A stretch of DNA of 10,000 bases from Anaerolinea sp. (GCA_020216845.1 JAIWNK010000034.1:1-10000), one strand, 5' to 3'; numbered from the stretch's first letter, positions 1 through 7,743 are shown. Translations and numbers: made by a program. Notes: a model not told the origin generated them from the sequence alone.

Positions 1-513
1 AAGGACGCGGTCTATTTGATGATGAACCGTCAGCACCTGTTGCTGTCGGTAGGGGCATTCAGCTTTGGCTTCATTCCGGTCGTGTATCTGTTGCAGGTGG
101 TGTTGTTGGTGTTTGCTAGCAATTTGCCGCCCGGTTTGATGTTGGCGGGGTTGTTATTTGCTGCCGCCTGGATTGAAGAGGTGGTCAAGACGATTGGCAT
201 TGTGACCCTGTATGAGCACGGCTATGTGCGCGGCGTTGGCAAGATTTTGCTGTTGGCGTTGGCTTCGGCGCTTGGCTTTCTGATTGGCGAAAAAGGGCTG
301 TTGCTGTTTTCGCTTAGCTTCGTTTCCGAATCGGCGCTTTCGGGGGCTATTTTTAGCAGCGGTTTGTTGTTGGTGCCGCTGCTGGTGCATTTCTTCTTCA
401 CTGCTTTTGTCAGCTTGCTGCGTGCCTACACCCGCTTGCCCTATGGGGTGATTTTGTTGCTGAGCGCTTTGCTGCACTCGTTGTATAACGGGTTGATTCT
501 GCGGGGAGGGTAG
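1..513 (+). CDS. PrsW-like intramembrane protease family protein (5' end outside window)
   Basis: Very hydrophobic protein with about five membrane segments, predicted in the cytoplasmic membrane. Numbering from the TTG at 16, it has the spaced motifs of the PrsW glutamic-type intramembrane protease family: EExxK (E54, E55, K58) inside a helix, a GxxxxE segment (G87, E92), HxxxT (H125, T129) and HxxxN near the C-terminus (H154, N158). These are the residues expected to form the intramembrane metal or active site in PrsW/CPBP-type proteins. The second motif is imperfect, with GEKG where PrsW usually has EN. The frame is open to the left edge, and the candidate starts at 16, 19 and 22 lack a well-spaced ribosome site (AAGGA at 1-5 is rather far). 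At 165 aa it would be short for PrsW, so I treat it as the C-terminal part of a longer gene. It ends four bases before the ABC permease start, suggesting translational coupling. The substrate is unknown. Confidence 0.72.
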   Translation, partial: KDAVYLMMNRQHLLLSVGAFSFGFIPVVYLLQVVLLVFASNLPPGLMLAGLLFAAAWIEEVVKTIGIVTLYEHGYVRGVGKILLLALASALGFLIGEKGLLLFSLSFVSESALSGAIFSSGLLLVPLLVHFFFTAFVSLLRAYTRLPYGVILLLSALLHSLYNGLILRGG

Positions 514-517
514 CCCA

Positions 518-1552
518 ATGCACGTCTTCTTTGCCATCGTCAAGAAAGAAATCTCTTCAGTGCTGCGCGACCGCACGATTTTGATTGCCGTGCTGATTCA
601 ACTGTTTGTGGCTTCTTTTTCTTCGGCGTTGTTGGTGGGTATGTTGTCCCTTTACGATGCCGACTCGGCGCAGCTGTATAACACTTTTCGCATTCGGGCG
701 GGGCTGATTGGCACAGCCCCGGTTAGCTTTGTGAACGCCCTGGAAGCGCGCGGGGTCAACACGCTGCCGTTGAACGATTTAAACGATGCCCTGGCGCAGC
801 TCAATCGCGGGGAATTGCAGGCGGTGATGGTGATGCCTGCTGCGGACACGGCTGACCTGGTCGAAATACAACTTTACCTGCCGCCCGAAGGGGCGCTTTC
901 CTCGATGGTGTTGAACTATTTACAGGAGCCGCTCAAGAAATATGAAAATAGCCTGCGGGCTGCCAACGGCCTGACGGTGCGCTATACGGACCTGAAAGGC
1001 ACGCCTCCAACGACCTACGAGTTCCTCTATACCATCATCTTGCCGTTATTGATGTTCTTCCCGGCCTTCATTGCCGGCAACATGGTGATTGACTCGATCT
1101 CTGAGGAGATTCAAAATCAGACCCTTGATACGCTTTTGGCTGCCCCGCTGACGCTCAATCAGGCGCTGTTGGCCAAGATGACCGCGGCATTGGTATTGGC
1201 GCTGCTTCAGGCGCTGACCTGGATTTTGCTCTTGCGATTGAATGGCACGGCCATTCAGCATCCTGTGTTGATTTTGAGCCTGATGACGTTGATGACGGGG
1301 CTGATTTGCGTCTTGGCGGCGACCATTGTTCTCCTCTTCCGCGATCGCGAGCGTTCACAGTTTGTCTATTCGCTGAGTTTGCTGGCAGGCAACAGTTTGC
1401 TTTTTGCGATTGAGGGGGCGCCGCTTAAAACCATGGCGCGCTTTGCAGTTGGCGATGTGCTCACCACGCCGTTGAATTTGCTGCCTTATGCTGCCTTGCT
1501 GATGCTATCCCTGTTGCTGCTGCTGCGGTTCAGTCACCGCTTTCAGCGCTGA
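518..1552 (+). CDS. ABC-2 type transporter permease
   Basis: Membrane subunit of an ABC exporter of the ABC-2 family, 344 aa. One helix lies near the N-terminus (about residues 21-46). A long mostly polar, presumably extracytoplasmic segment follows (about 47-165), then a block of about five helices (about 172-192, 221-241, 249-275, 282-297, 318-338). Between the second and third helices is the family's cytoplasmic coupling stretch, with E196, E197, T202-L207, P210 and K220 in the usual E..TL..LL..P.....K arrangement. This architecture matches NatB/YhaP-like sodium or peptide/antibiotic efflux permeases. The ATG at 518 is preceded by GGGGAGGG at 503-510, and the gene follows the PrsW-like gene by four bases, so one transcript is likely. 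No ATP-binding subunit lies in the window; I expect it upstream. The substrate cannot be inferred. Confidence 0.86.
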   Translation: MHVFFAIVKKEISSVLRDRTILIAVLIQLFVASFSSALLVGMLSLYDADSAQLYNTFRIRAGLIGTAPVSFVNALEARGVNTLPLNDLNDALAQLNRGELQAVMVMPAADTADLVEIQLYLPPEGALSSMVLNYLQEPLKKYENSLRAANGLTVRYTDLKGTPPTTYEFLYTIILPLLMFFPAFIAGNMVIDSISEEIQNQTLDTLLAAPLTLNQALLAKMTAALVLALLQALTWILLLRLNGTAIQHPVLILSLMTLMTGLICVLAATIVLLFRDRERSQFVYSLSLLAGNSLLFAIEGAPLKTMARFAVGDVLTTPLNLLPYAALLMLSLLLLLRFSHRFQR

Positions 1553-1599
1553 GCTGCCAACCGTCCGATTTTCATTCAGAAGTCGCATCACTTAATCTC

Positions 1600-1627
1600 T
1601 TTTCATTTTTCAAATTCATTCTATAAT
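1600..1627 (+). promoter_or_regulatory. Candidate sigma70-type promoter for the lipoprotein-sdh operon
   Basis: A perfect TATAAT (1622-1627) lies 16 nt downstream of TTTTCA (1600-1605), a 4/6 match to the -35 consensus. The stretch is much more AT-rich than its surroundings. Transcription would start near 1634, leaving a leader of about 50 nt. It is the only good promoter-like sequence I see before sdhC, because the gap between the lipoprotein gene and sdhC is 12 nt. Confidence 0.55.
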
Positions 1628-1640
1628 CATACTATCCGCT

Positions 1641-1657
1641 GCCTCACTGACTGAGGC
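1641..1657 (+). repeat. Short inverted repeat in the leader of the lipoprotein-sdh transcript
   Basis: Perfect 6-bp arms, GCCTCA (1641-1646) and TGAGGC (1652-1657), around a 5-nt loop. It falls just after the predicted transcription start and about 20 nt before the ribosome site, so it could be a leader hairpin or a small operator. The sequence after it is T-rich but interrupted, so it is not a convincing terminator. The rest of the 1553-1685 gap shows nothing beyond this hairpin and the promoter. Confidence 0.4.
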
Positions 1658-1685
1658 TCTGTTTGCTTTTGAAAAAGAGGTTGTG

Positions 1686-2888
1686 ATGAAGCTCAAGTTC
1701 AAGCTGTTCTCTGGCTTGACGGTTTTGTTGTTGCTTAGTTTGGGCTGCAACTTGCCGTTTAGCAATATCGGTCAGACGCCCACGCCGCTCATTCCCACTG
1801 CCTTTCCGCCAACAAGGTCTGTTCCATTTCCAACTCAGCCGGGGGTGCCCAGTGTCACCCCGGCAGCACCTGTCTCGCCAACGCCTGTGTCCCCGACGCC
1901 CACGTTGCCGGTGCTGCTTGAGCCGCCCGGCACCGCAACGGAGACGGTTACGCTTGCCAGTCTGTTGAATACGCCCCTGACGGATGTGCGTCGTTCGTTA
2001 ATTTATCCGGTTGGCGGTTTTGAAGGTTTTGGATCGTGTGACCCGGCGTTGACGACCCCCGCCTTTCAGGGGGATCTGCCCGGTGAGGTGGAGCTCGGCA
2101 GCTTGCCTTTTTATGGTGTGACCGTCAGTTCGTGCGGTTGGCAGCGTGATGAGACCATCACCATGACCCTGACCCAACCGGATGGCAGCACTAAGGTCGA
2201 AACCTTGACTTTTGACCCGGATATGGGCGTGACCGGTTTTTATAGCTTTGGCTACGGCGCGTTGCTTGGCCGCTATACGGTCACGGTCAGTGGGCGGGCT
2301 GCGACGCTGACGCATAGCTTCACGGTCGTTGCCCCGCGCCGTGCTGCGCTGTTGGAAGGGCGCGATGGTTGGATTTACCTGACCGGCTTTGTGCCCGGGC
2401 AGCGTTTGCGCTTTGTTGCCTTCGATAATCCGCCCAACTCGATGCTGCTCGTGCGCTTGGGCTGGCGCGAGTTTTTTGCCGACTCGCGCGGCAATCTCTT
2501 GCTGCAGGATACAACCTACGCCGATTATGTGGTCATTCTGACGGATGATGGTCAATACTACCGGCGCAATGATTTGCTGTCGTTTTTCATCAGCGATGCC
2601 TTCCGTCCGGCGGTTGTGCCGCCTTGTGCTGGGCCGAGCAGTCGCCTGGCCGATGTGGCACAGGCACGCGTTGTGCCGGGCGGCGGTCCCAACAATGTTC
2701 GCCAATCCCCAGGGCTTCGCTCCCCGTTGCTGGGGCAGGTGCCGGCCGGGCAAAAGGTCATGATCTTCAGCGACCCGCCCGTCTGTGCGGATAATATGCT
2801 GTGGTGGTATATCGGCGATATGGGCAACATCAGCGGGTGGACTTCGGAAGGCCAAGGCAGCACCTATTGGCTGGAACCGACGGAATAG
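1686..2888 (+). CDS. Predicted lipoprotein with C-terminal SH3b domain
   Basis: Predicted 400-aa lipoprotein anchored outside the cytoplasmic membrane. The N-terminus is basic (MKLKFK), followed by a hydrophobic stretch and the lipobox LSLGC with C21 as lipidation site. Residues about 30-90 form a Pro/Thr/Ser-rich linker typical of Chloroflexota surface proteins. The middle (about 95-310) looks beta-rich and is not recognised; it may be Ig-like. The C-terminus (about 321-398) resembles a bacterial SH3 domain: NNVR at 336-339 followed by SPG, then a LLGQVPAGQ segment, a WW pair and a GW pair. Cysteines 118, 150, 314 and 367 could form disulfides. I chose ATG 1686 over GTG 1683 because AGAGG (1676-1680) is better spaced from it. 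The gene ends 12 nt before sdhC and is probably co-transcribed with it. SH3b domains usually bind cell-wall or other peptides; a link to complex II is not established. Confidence 0.84.
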   Translation: MKLKFKLFSGLTVLLLLSLGCNLPFSNIGQTPTPLIPTAFPPTRSVPFPTQPGVPSVTPAAPVSPTPVSPTPTLPVLLEPPGTATETVTLASLLNTPLTDVRRSLIYPVGGFEGFGSCDPALTTPAFQGDLPGEVELGSLPFYGVTVSSCGWQRDETITMTLTQPDGSTKVETLTFDPDMGVTGFYSFGYGALLGRYTVTVSGRAATLTHSFTVVAPRRAALLEGRDGWIYLTGFVPGQRLRFVAFDNPPNSMLLVRLGWREFFADSRGNLLLQDTTYADYVVILTDDGQYYRRNDLLSFFISDAFRPAVVPPCAGPSSRLADVAQARVVPGGGPNNVRQSPGLRSPLLGQVPAGQKVMIFSDPPVCADNMLWWYIGDMGNISGWTSEGQGSTYWLEPTE

Positions 2889-2900
2889 AAGGAGGAATGC

Positions 2901-3317
2901 ATGGCGCACCTTAAGACCGCTCTGACTGGCTACGTCTCCTATCGGGGGCGGGAAGGGCAATGGGCCTTTTTGTTGCACCGCATCAGCGGGTTGGGAACGG
3001 GGCTGTTCTTAACCATTCACATTGTGGATATTGCCCTGGTATATTTTGCTCCGCAGCTCTTTTTGGAGGTGCTTCAGCTGTATCGCAGCACGTTGTTTGG
3101 CATTGGTGAGATCTTCCTCGTCTTCTGCGTTTTTTATCATGGCGTTAATGGGCTGCGCATTGCTTTGTTTGACCTCAAGGCGGCGCAGCGCTGGAACATT
3201 CCAACCGCGCGCGGTTCCGCTCGACTGGTGCTGATCATTGCCCTGGTGCTGTGGTTGCCCTGCGCAGTTTGGATGCTGCGTTCCTTGCTGTTGCATAATT
3301 TCGGCTTGTTTCAATGA
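2901..3317 (+). CDS. sdhC: Succinate dehydrogenase cytochrome b subunit SdhC
   Basis: First membrane anchor of complex II (succinate:quinone oxidoreductase), 138 aa with three predicted helices. It carries the family signature HRISG (H26-G30) ahead of helix I, H40 inside helix I, and H80 in the motif HGVNGLR in helix II. H80 sits where the haem b ligand of E. coli SdhC (H84) is expected; the conserved Arg and Ser of HRISG are near the quinone site in known enzymes. A strong ribosome site, AAGGAGG (2889-2895), lies 5 nt before the ATG. The stop codon overlaps the sdhD start by four bases (ATGA at 3314-3317). The gene is first of the sdhCDAB block. A role as fumarate reductase in an anaerobic host cannot be excluded from sequence alone. 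Confidence 0.92.
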   Translation: MAHLKTALTGYVSYRGREGQWAFLLHRISGLGTGLFLTIHIVDIALVYFAPQLFLEVLQLYRSTLFGIGEIFLVFCVFYHGVNGLRIALFDLKAAQRWNIPTARGSARLVLIIALVLWLPCAVWMLRSLLLHNFGLFQ

Positions 3318-3694
3318 AAGGCGGTTTGGCAATGCAAAACACCGCACCAAGAAACTTTGAAACTTTCGCCTGGCGGGCGATGCGCATCAGTGCCTTCTTG
3401 CTCATTCCGTTGGTTTGGGGGCATATGATTTTGCAGGATGTGGTCGTTGGGGTGCATAACATGGACCTGGGCTACGTGGCGGAGCGTTGGGCTAGCTTGT
3501 TTTGGCGCATCTATGACGGTTTGTTGCTTGGCCTGGCTTTTGCGCATGGCGTCAACGGGCTGCGGCAGGTGCTGCGCGATTACCTGCACGGCGAAATTGC
3601 CCGCCGCATTGTCAATTGGGGCGCCCTGGCCTTTTGGCTGATTCTGACGTTGGTGGGCTTTGCGGCGTTGATTGCAGGCGTGCGCGCTCAGTGA
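3314..3694 (+). CDS. sdhD: Succinate dehydrogenase membrane anchor subunit SdhD
   Basis: Second hydrophobic anchor of complex II, 126 aa with three predicted helices. Helix I carries H37 (WGHMILQD) and helix II H78 in HGVNGLR, the position of the haem b ligand H71 of E. coli SdhD. The DY pair at 89-90, shortly after H78, resembles the Asp-Tyr following helix II in other SdhD proteins. Two starts are possible. ATG 3314 overlaps the sdhC stop as ATGA and would use translational coupling. ATG 3332 has AAAGGCGG 7 nt upstream and would remove six residues. I give the longer form, but the shorter one is equally plausible. The next gene, sdhA, starts 11 nt after the stop. The helix II motif is identical to that of SdhC. 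Confidence 0.9.
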   Translation: MKGGLAMQNTAPRNFETFAWRAMRISAFLLIPLVWGHMILQDVVVGVHNMDLGYVAERWASLFWRIYDGLLLGLAFAHGVNGLRQVLRDYLHGEIARRIVNWGALAFWLILTLVGFAALIAGVRAQ

Positions 3695-3705
3695 GGAGGC
3701 ATGGC

Positions 3706-5499
3706 ATGACGCAATTTCACACCTATGAAGTGTTGGTGATTGGCGCAGGTGGGGCTGGACTGATGGCGGCACTCAACGCTGCTCAAACGGCCAAGACCGC
3801 CGTGCTGAGCAAGCTCCATCCGCTGCGCTCGCATACGGGGGCGGCTCAGGGCGGGATTGGCGCAGCACTGGGCAACCTGGAGGAAGATCACTGGGAATGG
3901 CACGCTTACGACACGATTAAGGGCAGCGATTACCTGGGTGATCAGGATGCAATTGAGTTCATGTGTGCCGAAGCGGTGCAGGCGGTGTATGACCTGGAGC
4001 ATTTTGGCCTGCCTTTCTCGCGCACGACGGATGGGCGCATTGCACAGCGGCCCTTTGGTGGACATACCAACAACGTCACTGGCAAGCCGGTGCGCCGCTC
4101 TTGCTATGCCGCGGACCGCACCGGGCACATGATTTTGCAAACGCTGTATCAGCAGTGTGTTCGTCATCAAACCGAGTTTTATAATGAATTTGAGGTGTTG
4201 GATTTGCTGATTGAGGGTGGACGGGCAGCCGGGGCGGTAGCTGTTGAGCTGGCGACCGGTGAATTGCACGTCTTTCGCGCCGCGGCGGTTATTTTGGCGA
4301 CGGGCGGGCATGGCCGCATGTGGGAGATTACCTCGAACGCCTATGCCTACACTGGCGACGGTGTGGCGGTTGCGGTGCGGCGCGGTCTGCCCGCCGAAGA
4401 CCTGGAATTTTTTCAATTCCACCCGACCGGCATTTACAAACTGGGCATTTTGATCACCGAAGCGGTGCGTGGCGAAGGCGGTGTGTTGATCAATGGCAAA
4501 GGCGAGCGGTTCATGCCCCATTATGCCCCTCGCATTAAAGATTTGGCTTCGCGCGATGTCGTCAGCCGTTCAATGTATTTGGAAATGCGCGCCGGCCATG
4601 GCATCCAGGGTGAGCGCTATCTTTACCTGGATGTGCGCCCTGAAACCGTCAATCGCTATGCTGCTGAAGATGGTCGCACCCGCCCGGATGGCAGCCCTTA
4701 CCGCGTGACAGCGGATGAGATCTTGGCCAAGATACCGGATATTGCCGATTTTTGCCGCACCTATTTGGGGGTAGACCCGGTTTTGCAGCCCATCCCGGTG
4801 CAACCGACTGCACATTATGCGATGGGCGGCATTCCGACCAATGTGTATGGGCAGGTGCTCCAAAATGCTGCCGGGGATGTTTTGCCCGGCCTGTATGCTG
4901 TGGGCGAGTGTGCGTGTGTGTCGGTGCATGGCGCCAATCGGCTTGGCACCAATTCGTTGGTGGATTTGATTGTGTTTGGCAAGCACGCCGGTCGGCACGC
5001 CGCACAAGCGGCAAAGGGCAGTGACCTGCCACCTTTGCCGGCGGACGCGGAGGGCTTTGCCCGCCAACAAATTGAACAATTGCGCATTGGCAGCGGCAAA
5101 GAGACCGTGGCAGCTTTGGGTAAGGAATTGCGCGCGCTGATGTTCGATGCTGTCGGCGTCTTCCGCACGCAGGATAGCCTGGATTATGCGGTGGAGAAGA
5201 TTGGTGAGCTGCGGCAGCGCTATCGGCAGGTGCGCGTGCAAGACCCGGGGCGCATTTTCAATCAGGAGATGTTGACTGCCTGGGAATTGGGCAATCTGCT
5301 TGACCTGGCGCTGTTGACCGCCCGGGCTGCGGCGGCCCGCACCGAAAGCCGCGGTGCCCATGCCCGTGAGGATTATCCACGCCGCGATGATGCAGCCTGG
5401 TTGCGGCATAGCCTGGCCTGGTTGGAGGGGGATGCCGTTCGCCTGGATTATAAGCCGGTGACCATCACCCGTTATCCGCCCAAAGAACGCACGTATTGA
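3706..5499 (+). CDS. sdhA: Succinate dehydrogenase flavoprotein subunit SdhA
   Basis: Catalytic subunit of complex II, 597 aa (E. coli 588). It oxidises succinate to fumarate at a covalently bound FAD on the cytoplasmic side and passes electrons to SdhB. The N-terminus has the dinucleotide motif GAGGAG (G13-G18). H43 in RSHTGAAQGG is the expected histidyl-FAD attachment site. Active-site residues line up with the E. coli enzyme: H239 (E. coli H242), T251 and E252 in TEAVRGEGG (T254, E255), R283 in RDVVSRS (R286, proton shuttle), H370 in HYAMGG (H354) and R412 in GANRLGTNSL (R399). The C-terminus ends in the family-typical PPKERTY. The frame is open further upstream, but ATG 3706 is the start: GAGGAGG (3693-3699) lies 6 nt before it and homology begins there. 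All catalytic residues are intact. Confidence 0.98.
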   Translation: MTQFHTYEVLVIGAGGAGLMAALNAAQTAKTAVLSKLHPLRSHTGAAQGGIGAALGNLEEDHWEWHAYDTIKGSDYLGDQDAIEFMCAEAVQAVYDLEHFGLPFSRTTDGRIAQRPFGGHTNNVTGKPVRRSCYAADRTGHMILQTLYQQCVRHQTEFYNEFEVLDLLIEGGRAAGAVAVELATGELHVFRAAAVILATGGHGRMWEITSNAYAYTGDGVAVAVRRGLPAEDLEFFQFHPTGIYKLGILITEAVRGEGGVLINGKGERFMPHYAPRIKDLASRDVVSRSMYLEMRAGHGIQGERYLYLDVRPETVNRYAAEDGRTRPDGSPYRVTADEILAKIPDIADFCRTYLGVDPVLQPIPVQPTAHYAMGGIPTNVYGQVLQNAAGDVLPGLYAVGECACVSVHGANRLGTNSLVDLIVFGKHAGRHAAQAAKGSDLPPLPADAEGFARQQIEQLRIGSGKETVAALGKELRALMFDAVGVFRTQDSLDYAVEKIGELRQRYRQVRVQDPGRIFNQEMLTAWELGNLLDLALLTARAAAARTESRGAHAREDYPRRDDAAWLRHSLAWLEGDAVRLDYKPVTITRYPPKERTY

Positions 5500-5507
5500 G
5501 GCTTGCC

Positions 5508-6221
5508 ATGAAACGAACTCTGCGTATTTTCCGCTTTCACCCTGAGCAAGATACCCGTCCCCACTATGCGACCTACTCGTTAGAGGTTCAACCAACCGAC
5601 CGGGTGTTGGACCTGTTGGAACAGGTGCGCGCCGAATACGATCCTGGTCTGGCGTATCGCCGTTCGTGTGCGCATGGTGTGTGTGGCTCCGATGCCATGC
5701 GCATCAATGGGCGCAATGCGCTGGCCTGCAAAGTGTTGGTGCAAGATTTGTCTACGCCGGTTGTGACGATTGAGCCGCTCTTGGGGCTACCGTTGATTAA
5801 AGATTTGGTGGTGGATATGGAGCCTTTCTTTGCCCATTACCGCGCCGTGCTGCCTTATTTGATTAACGATGAGCCTTTGCCGGCGGATGGACGGGAACGC
5901 TTGCAAACTGCGGCGGAGCGTGATCGCTTTGATGAGACCACGCGCTGCATTCTATGTGCTGCCTGCACCACGTCTTGCCCGTCGTTTTGGGCCAATGGGC
6001 AATATCTTGGCCCGGCTGCTTTGGTCACCGCACACCGTTTCTTGTTCGATAGCCGCGACCGCGCCGCCCCGCAGCGCTTGCAGATTTTATCGGCGCGTTC
6101 GGGGGTATGGTTGTGCCGCACGGCTTTCAACTGTACCGAAGCTTGCCCGCGCGAGATTCACATCACCCGGGCAATTGCCGAAATCAAGCAGAGCATCCTC
6201 AAGGGGCGACCGGCGGTGTAG
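5508..6221 (+). CDS. sdhB: Succinate dehydrogenase iron-sulfur subunit SdhB
   Basis: Electron-transfer subunit of complex II, 237 aa (E. coli 238). The N-terminal ferredoxin domain binds [2Fe-2S] through C54, C59, D62 and C74; Asp in the third position is as in E. coli SdhB. The C-terminal domain has CxxCxxCxxxCP (C147, C150, C153, C157) and CxxxxxCxxxCP (C203, C209, C213), supplying ligands for the [4Fe-4S] and [3Fe-4S] clusters. The R and PSFW near these motifs are family-typical. It docks on SdhA and on the SdhC/SdhD anchor, delivering electrons to quinone. The ATG at 5508 follows TGAGG (5497-5501), 8 nt after sdhA; an in-frame TTG at 5496 is a less likely start. It is the last gene of the operon and is convergent with the next gene. 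Confidence 0.98.
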   Translation: MKRTLRIFRFHPEQDTRPHYATYSLEVQPTDRVLDLLEQVRAEYDPGLAYRRSCAHGVCGSDAMRINGRNALACKVLVQDLSTPVVTIEPLLGLPLIKDLVVDMEPFFAHYRAVLPYLINDEPLPADGRERLQTAAERDRFDETTRCILCAACTTSCPSFWANGQYLGPAALVTAHRFLFDSRDRAAPQRLQILSARSGVWLCRTAFNCTEACPREIHITRAIAEIKQSILKGRPAV

Positions 6222-6294
6222 CCTTCAGGGCGCGCTCTTTGCTGACCTGTCAACAAGCGCTGTGTAGACGATGTTGCGGATGGCATCTCAGGTC

Positions 6295-7743
6295 TCAGTG
6301 CGAGCCGCTGAGCAGCAATTGAACCGTGTACCCGCCGATTTCAACTGTGTCGCCATCCAAAGCGACAGATTGAATCGCATCGCTTCGGTCATCTACCTGA
6401 AGCAAGCGAATGAAGCGGCCCTCAAGGCCGGTGATGCGGTAGCAGATGCTGCTTTGTGTTGGGTTGGCAATCAACAGGGCGGTTTCGTCGGCGTTGTTTT
6501 GGCCGGCCAACATCCACAGGCCTGTTTGCCGATCGGCAGATAGCGCCATGCGTTGCGGGTGCGCTGCAAGCTGTGACCATAATTCGAAAGCAAGCGCAAT
6601 TCGTTTCGGCTTGCCGTCGGCATAGAAGATGCCGTAAAATTGCGGCGCGTCCATCGCCGGGTCGGGGCCGCGATAAAACGTTGAAACAGCGACATCGTTG
6701 TCTTGCAGGGCAATCCAACTTGCCGTCAGAAGGGCAGCGCCCTTGCCGCCTGTGCGCAATGCGAGCGCTTCGGCGTTGGGGCTTGCCTGTCGCCGTATAT
6801 CCGTGTTCCATTCGGTGATGTGCATGGCCGTGTTTTGAAAGCCATGTGCATCCAATTCGGCGCGATAAAACTGTGCTGCTCTGACGGTTTCATTGGGGTC
6901 GTTGGAATAGAGGTGCCAGGAGAAGAAATCAAGCGGGGCGTTGTTTTTGCGAACATAGTCTAGAAAATTGCGCAACCATGTTTGCCCGGTCGGCGTAGAG
7001 ACGCCCATTTGCGTCAAACCAGGCCCGCCAATCAGCAGATCGGGAAAAGCTTGTTTGAGCGCCTGAGCGGTTTCAACGTAGAGCTGAAAATATTCTTGCG
7101 CGTTGTGTGGCTTGGGCCAAAACTGTAGGTTATCGGGCTCATTCCAAATTTCGACGTAGTGAAAGGACGTGTTGAAACCGTTCCATTGACCTTGACGATA
7201 GTGGCGAATGACTTCAACCGCAGCGCGCACCCAGTTTGATCGTTCCTGTGCGTTTGCGGGTGGGGTGGCGTTGTTGTATGAATCGCCGAGGCGCAAGTAG
7301 GGTTCAAACCCACCGGCAATGATGGCTTGCCAGGCTTTGTCGCTTTGTTGAAAGTCGTAGGCTTGTGGGTCTGATGGGTCGCGCCTTCGGTCAGGGTACA
7401 TCATGGCCATATCCAATGGGCCATAAAAATCATGCGTGCGGATGAGCGTAACACCAATTTGTCGGTAGGCACGGGTCAGGTCGGCATTTTCCGGGTCGTT
7501 GCCCGCCGGCCCCGGGCCAATGTTGATCCCCAACAAAGGCCGAATGGGTTGAGCGGTTGTTGCTCCCAGGCGGAGAGTCACAATGGGTTGGCAGTGCGGT
7601 GCCGTTGTCGGCGTTGAAGCAAGGGTGGCTGTTGCCGGCAAGGGCATTTTGGTGGACAGAACGGGTGTGGTTGGGGGTGGGTTGCAAGCGGCTATGGAAA
7701 GGATACACAGAAAAGTCAGGAGTAGAAAGAAAAACCTTTTCAT
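6295..7743 (-). CDS. Predicted lipoprotein with GH39-like glycoside hydrolase domain
   Basis: Predicted extracytoplasmic glycosidase, 482 aa. A basic N-terminus, a hydrophobic stretch and the lipobox SIAAC (C20) predict a lipoprotein, followed by a Pro/Thr-rich linker to about residue 50. The main domain (about 62-400) reads as a (beta/alpha)8 clan GH-A enzyme. An early LIRTHD segment resembles family GH39. EIWNEPDN holds the expected acid/base E202, and HITEWN holds the expected nucleophile E311, about 109 residues later, a spacing normal for this clan. The last about 80 residues look like an accessory beta-domain. GH39 contains beta-xylosidases, alpha-L-iduronidases and others; the sugar cannot be told here. 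ATG 7743 has GGAGG (complement of 7750-7754) 6 nt upstream, so the slightly longer open frame is not used. No sugar transporter or other hydrolase lies nearby. Confidence 0.85.
   Translation of the reverse strand: MKRFFFLLLTFLCILSIAACNPPPTTPVLSTKMPLPATATLASTPTTAPHCQPIVTLRLGATTAQPIRPLLGINIGPGPAGNDPENADLTRAYRQIGVTLIRTHDFYGPLDMAMMYPDRRRDPSDPQAYDFQQSDKAWQAIIAGGFEPYLRLGDSYNNATPPANAQERSNWVRAAVEVIRHYRQGQWNGFNTSFHYVEIWNEPDNLQFWPKPHNAQEYFQLYVETAQALKQAFPDLLIGGPGLTQMGVSTPTGQTWLRNFLDYVRKNNAPLDFFSWHLYSNDPNETVRAAQFYRAELDAHGFQNTAMHITEWNTDIRRQASPNAEALALRTGGKGAALLTASWIALQDNDVAVSTFYRGPDPAMDAPQFYGIFYADGKPKRIALAFELWSQLAAHPQRMALSADRQTGLWMLAGQNNADETALLIANPTQSSICYRITGLEGRFIRLLQVDDRSDAIQSVALDGDTVEIGGYTVQLLLSGSH

Noticed and set aside
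1571..1620. Three copies of TTCATT upstream of the lipoprotein promoter
   Set aside because: Six-base repeats in AT-rich DNA with irregular spacing (31 and 13 nt) are expected by chance.
1998..2978. Long open frame on the minus strand opposite the SH3b lipoprotein
   Set aside because: Its protein is rich in Arg, Gln and His with no recognisable domain. The plus strand has a clear lipobox and SH3b domain, so this is an antisense shadow. The same applies to minus-strand frames at 3688-4521, 4570-5595 and 8765-9547.
3616..3705. In-frame upstream extension of sdhA
   Set aside because: These 30 codons overlap sdhD and show no homology to the SdhA N-terminus. ATG 3706 has a strong, well-placed ribosome site.
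5670..5732. Asp in place of the third Cys of the [2Fe-2S] motif of SdhB, as a possible defect
   Set aside because: E. coli SdhB also has Asp at this ligand position and is functional, so this is normal variation.
6232..6260. Hairpin in the sdhB/glycosidase convergent gap (GCGCT with AGCGC)
   Set aside because: The stem is only 5 bp, then interrupted, and neither strand has a T-run after it. I do not call a terminator in the 73-nt gap.
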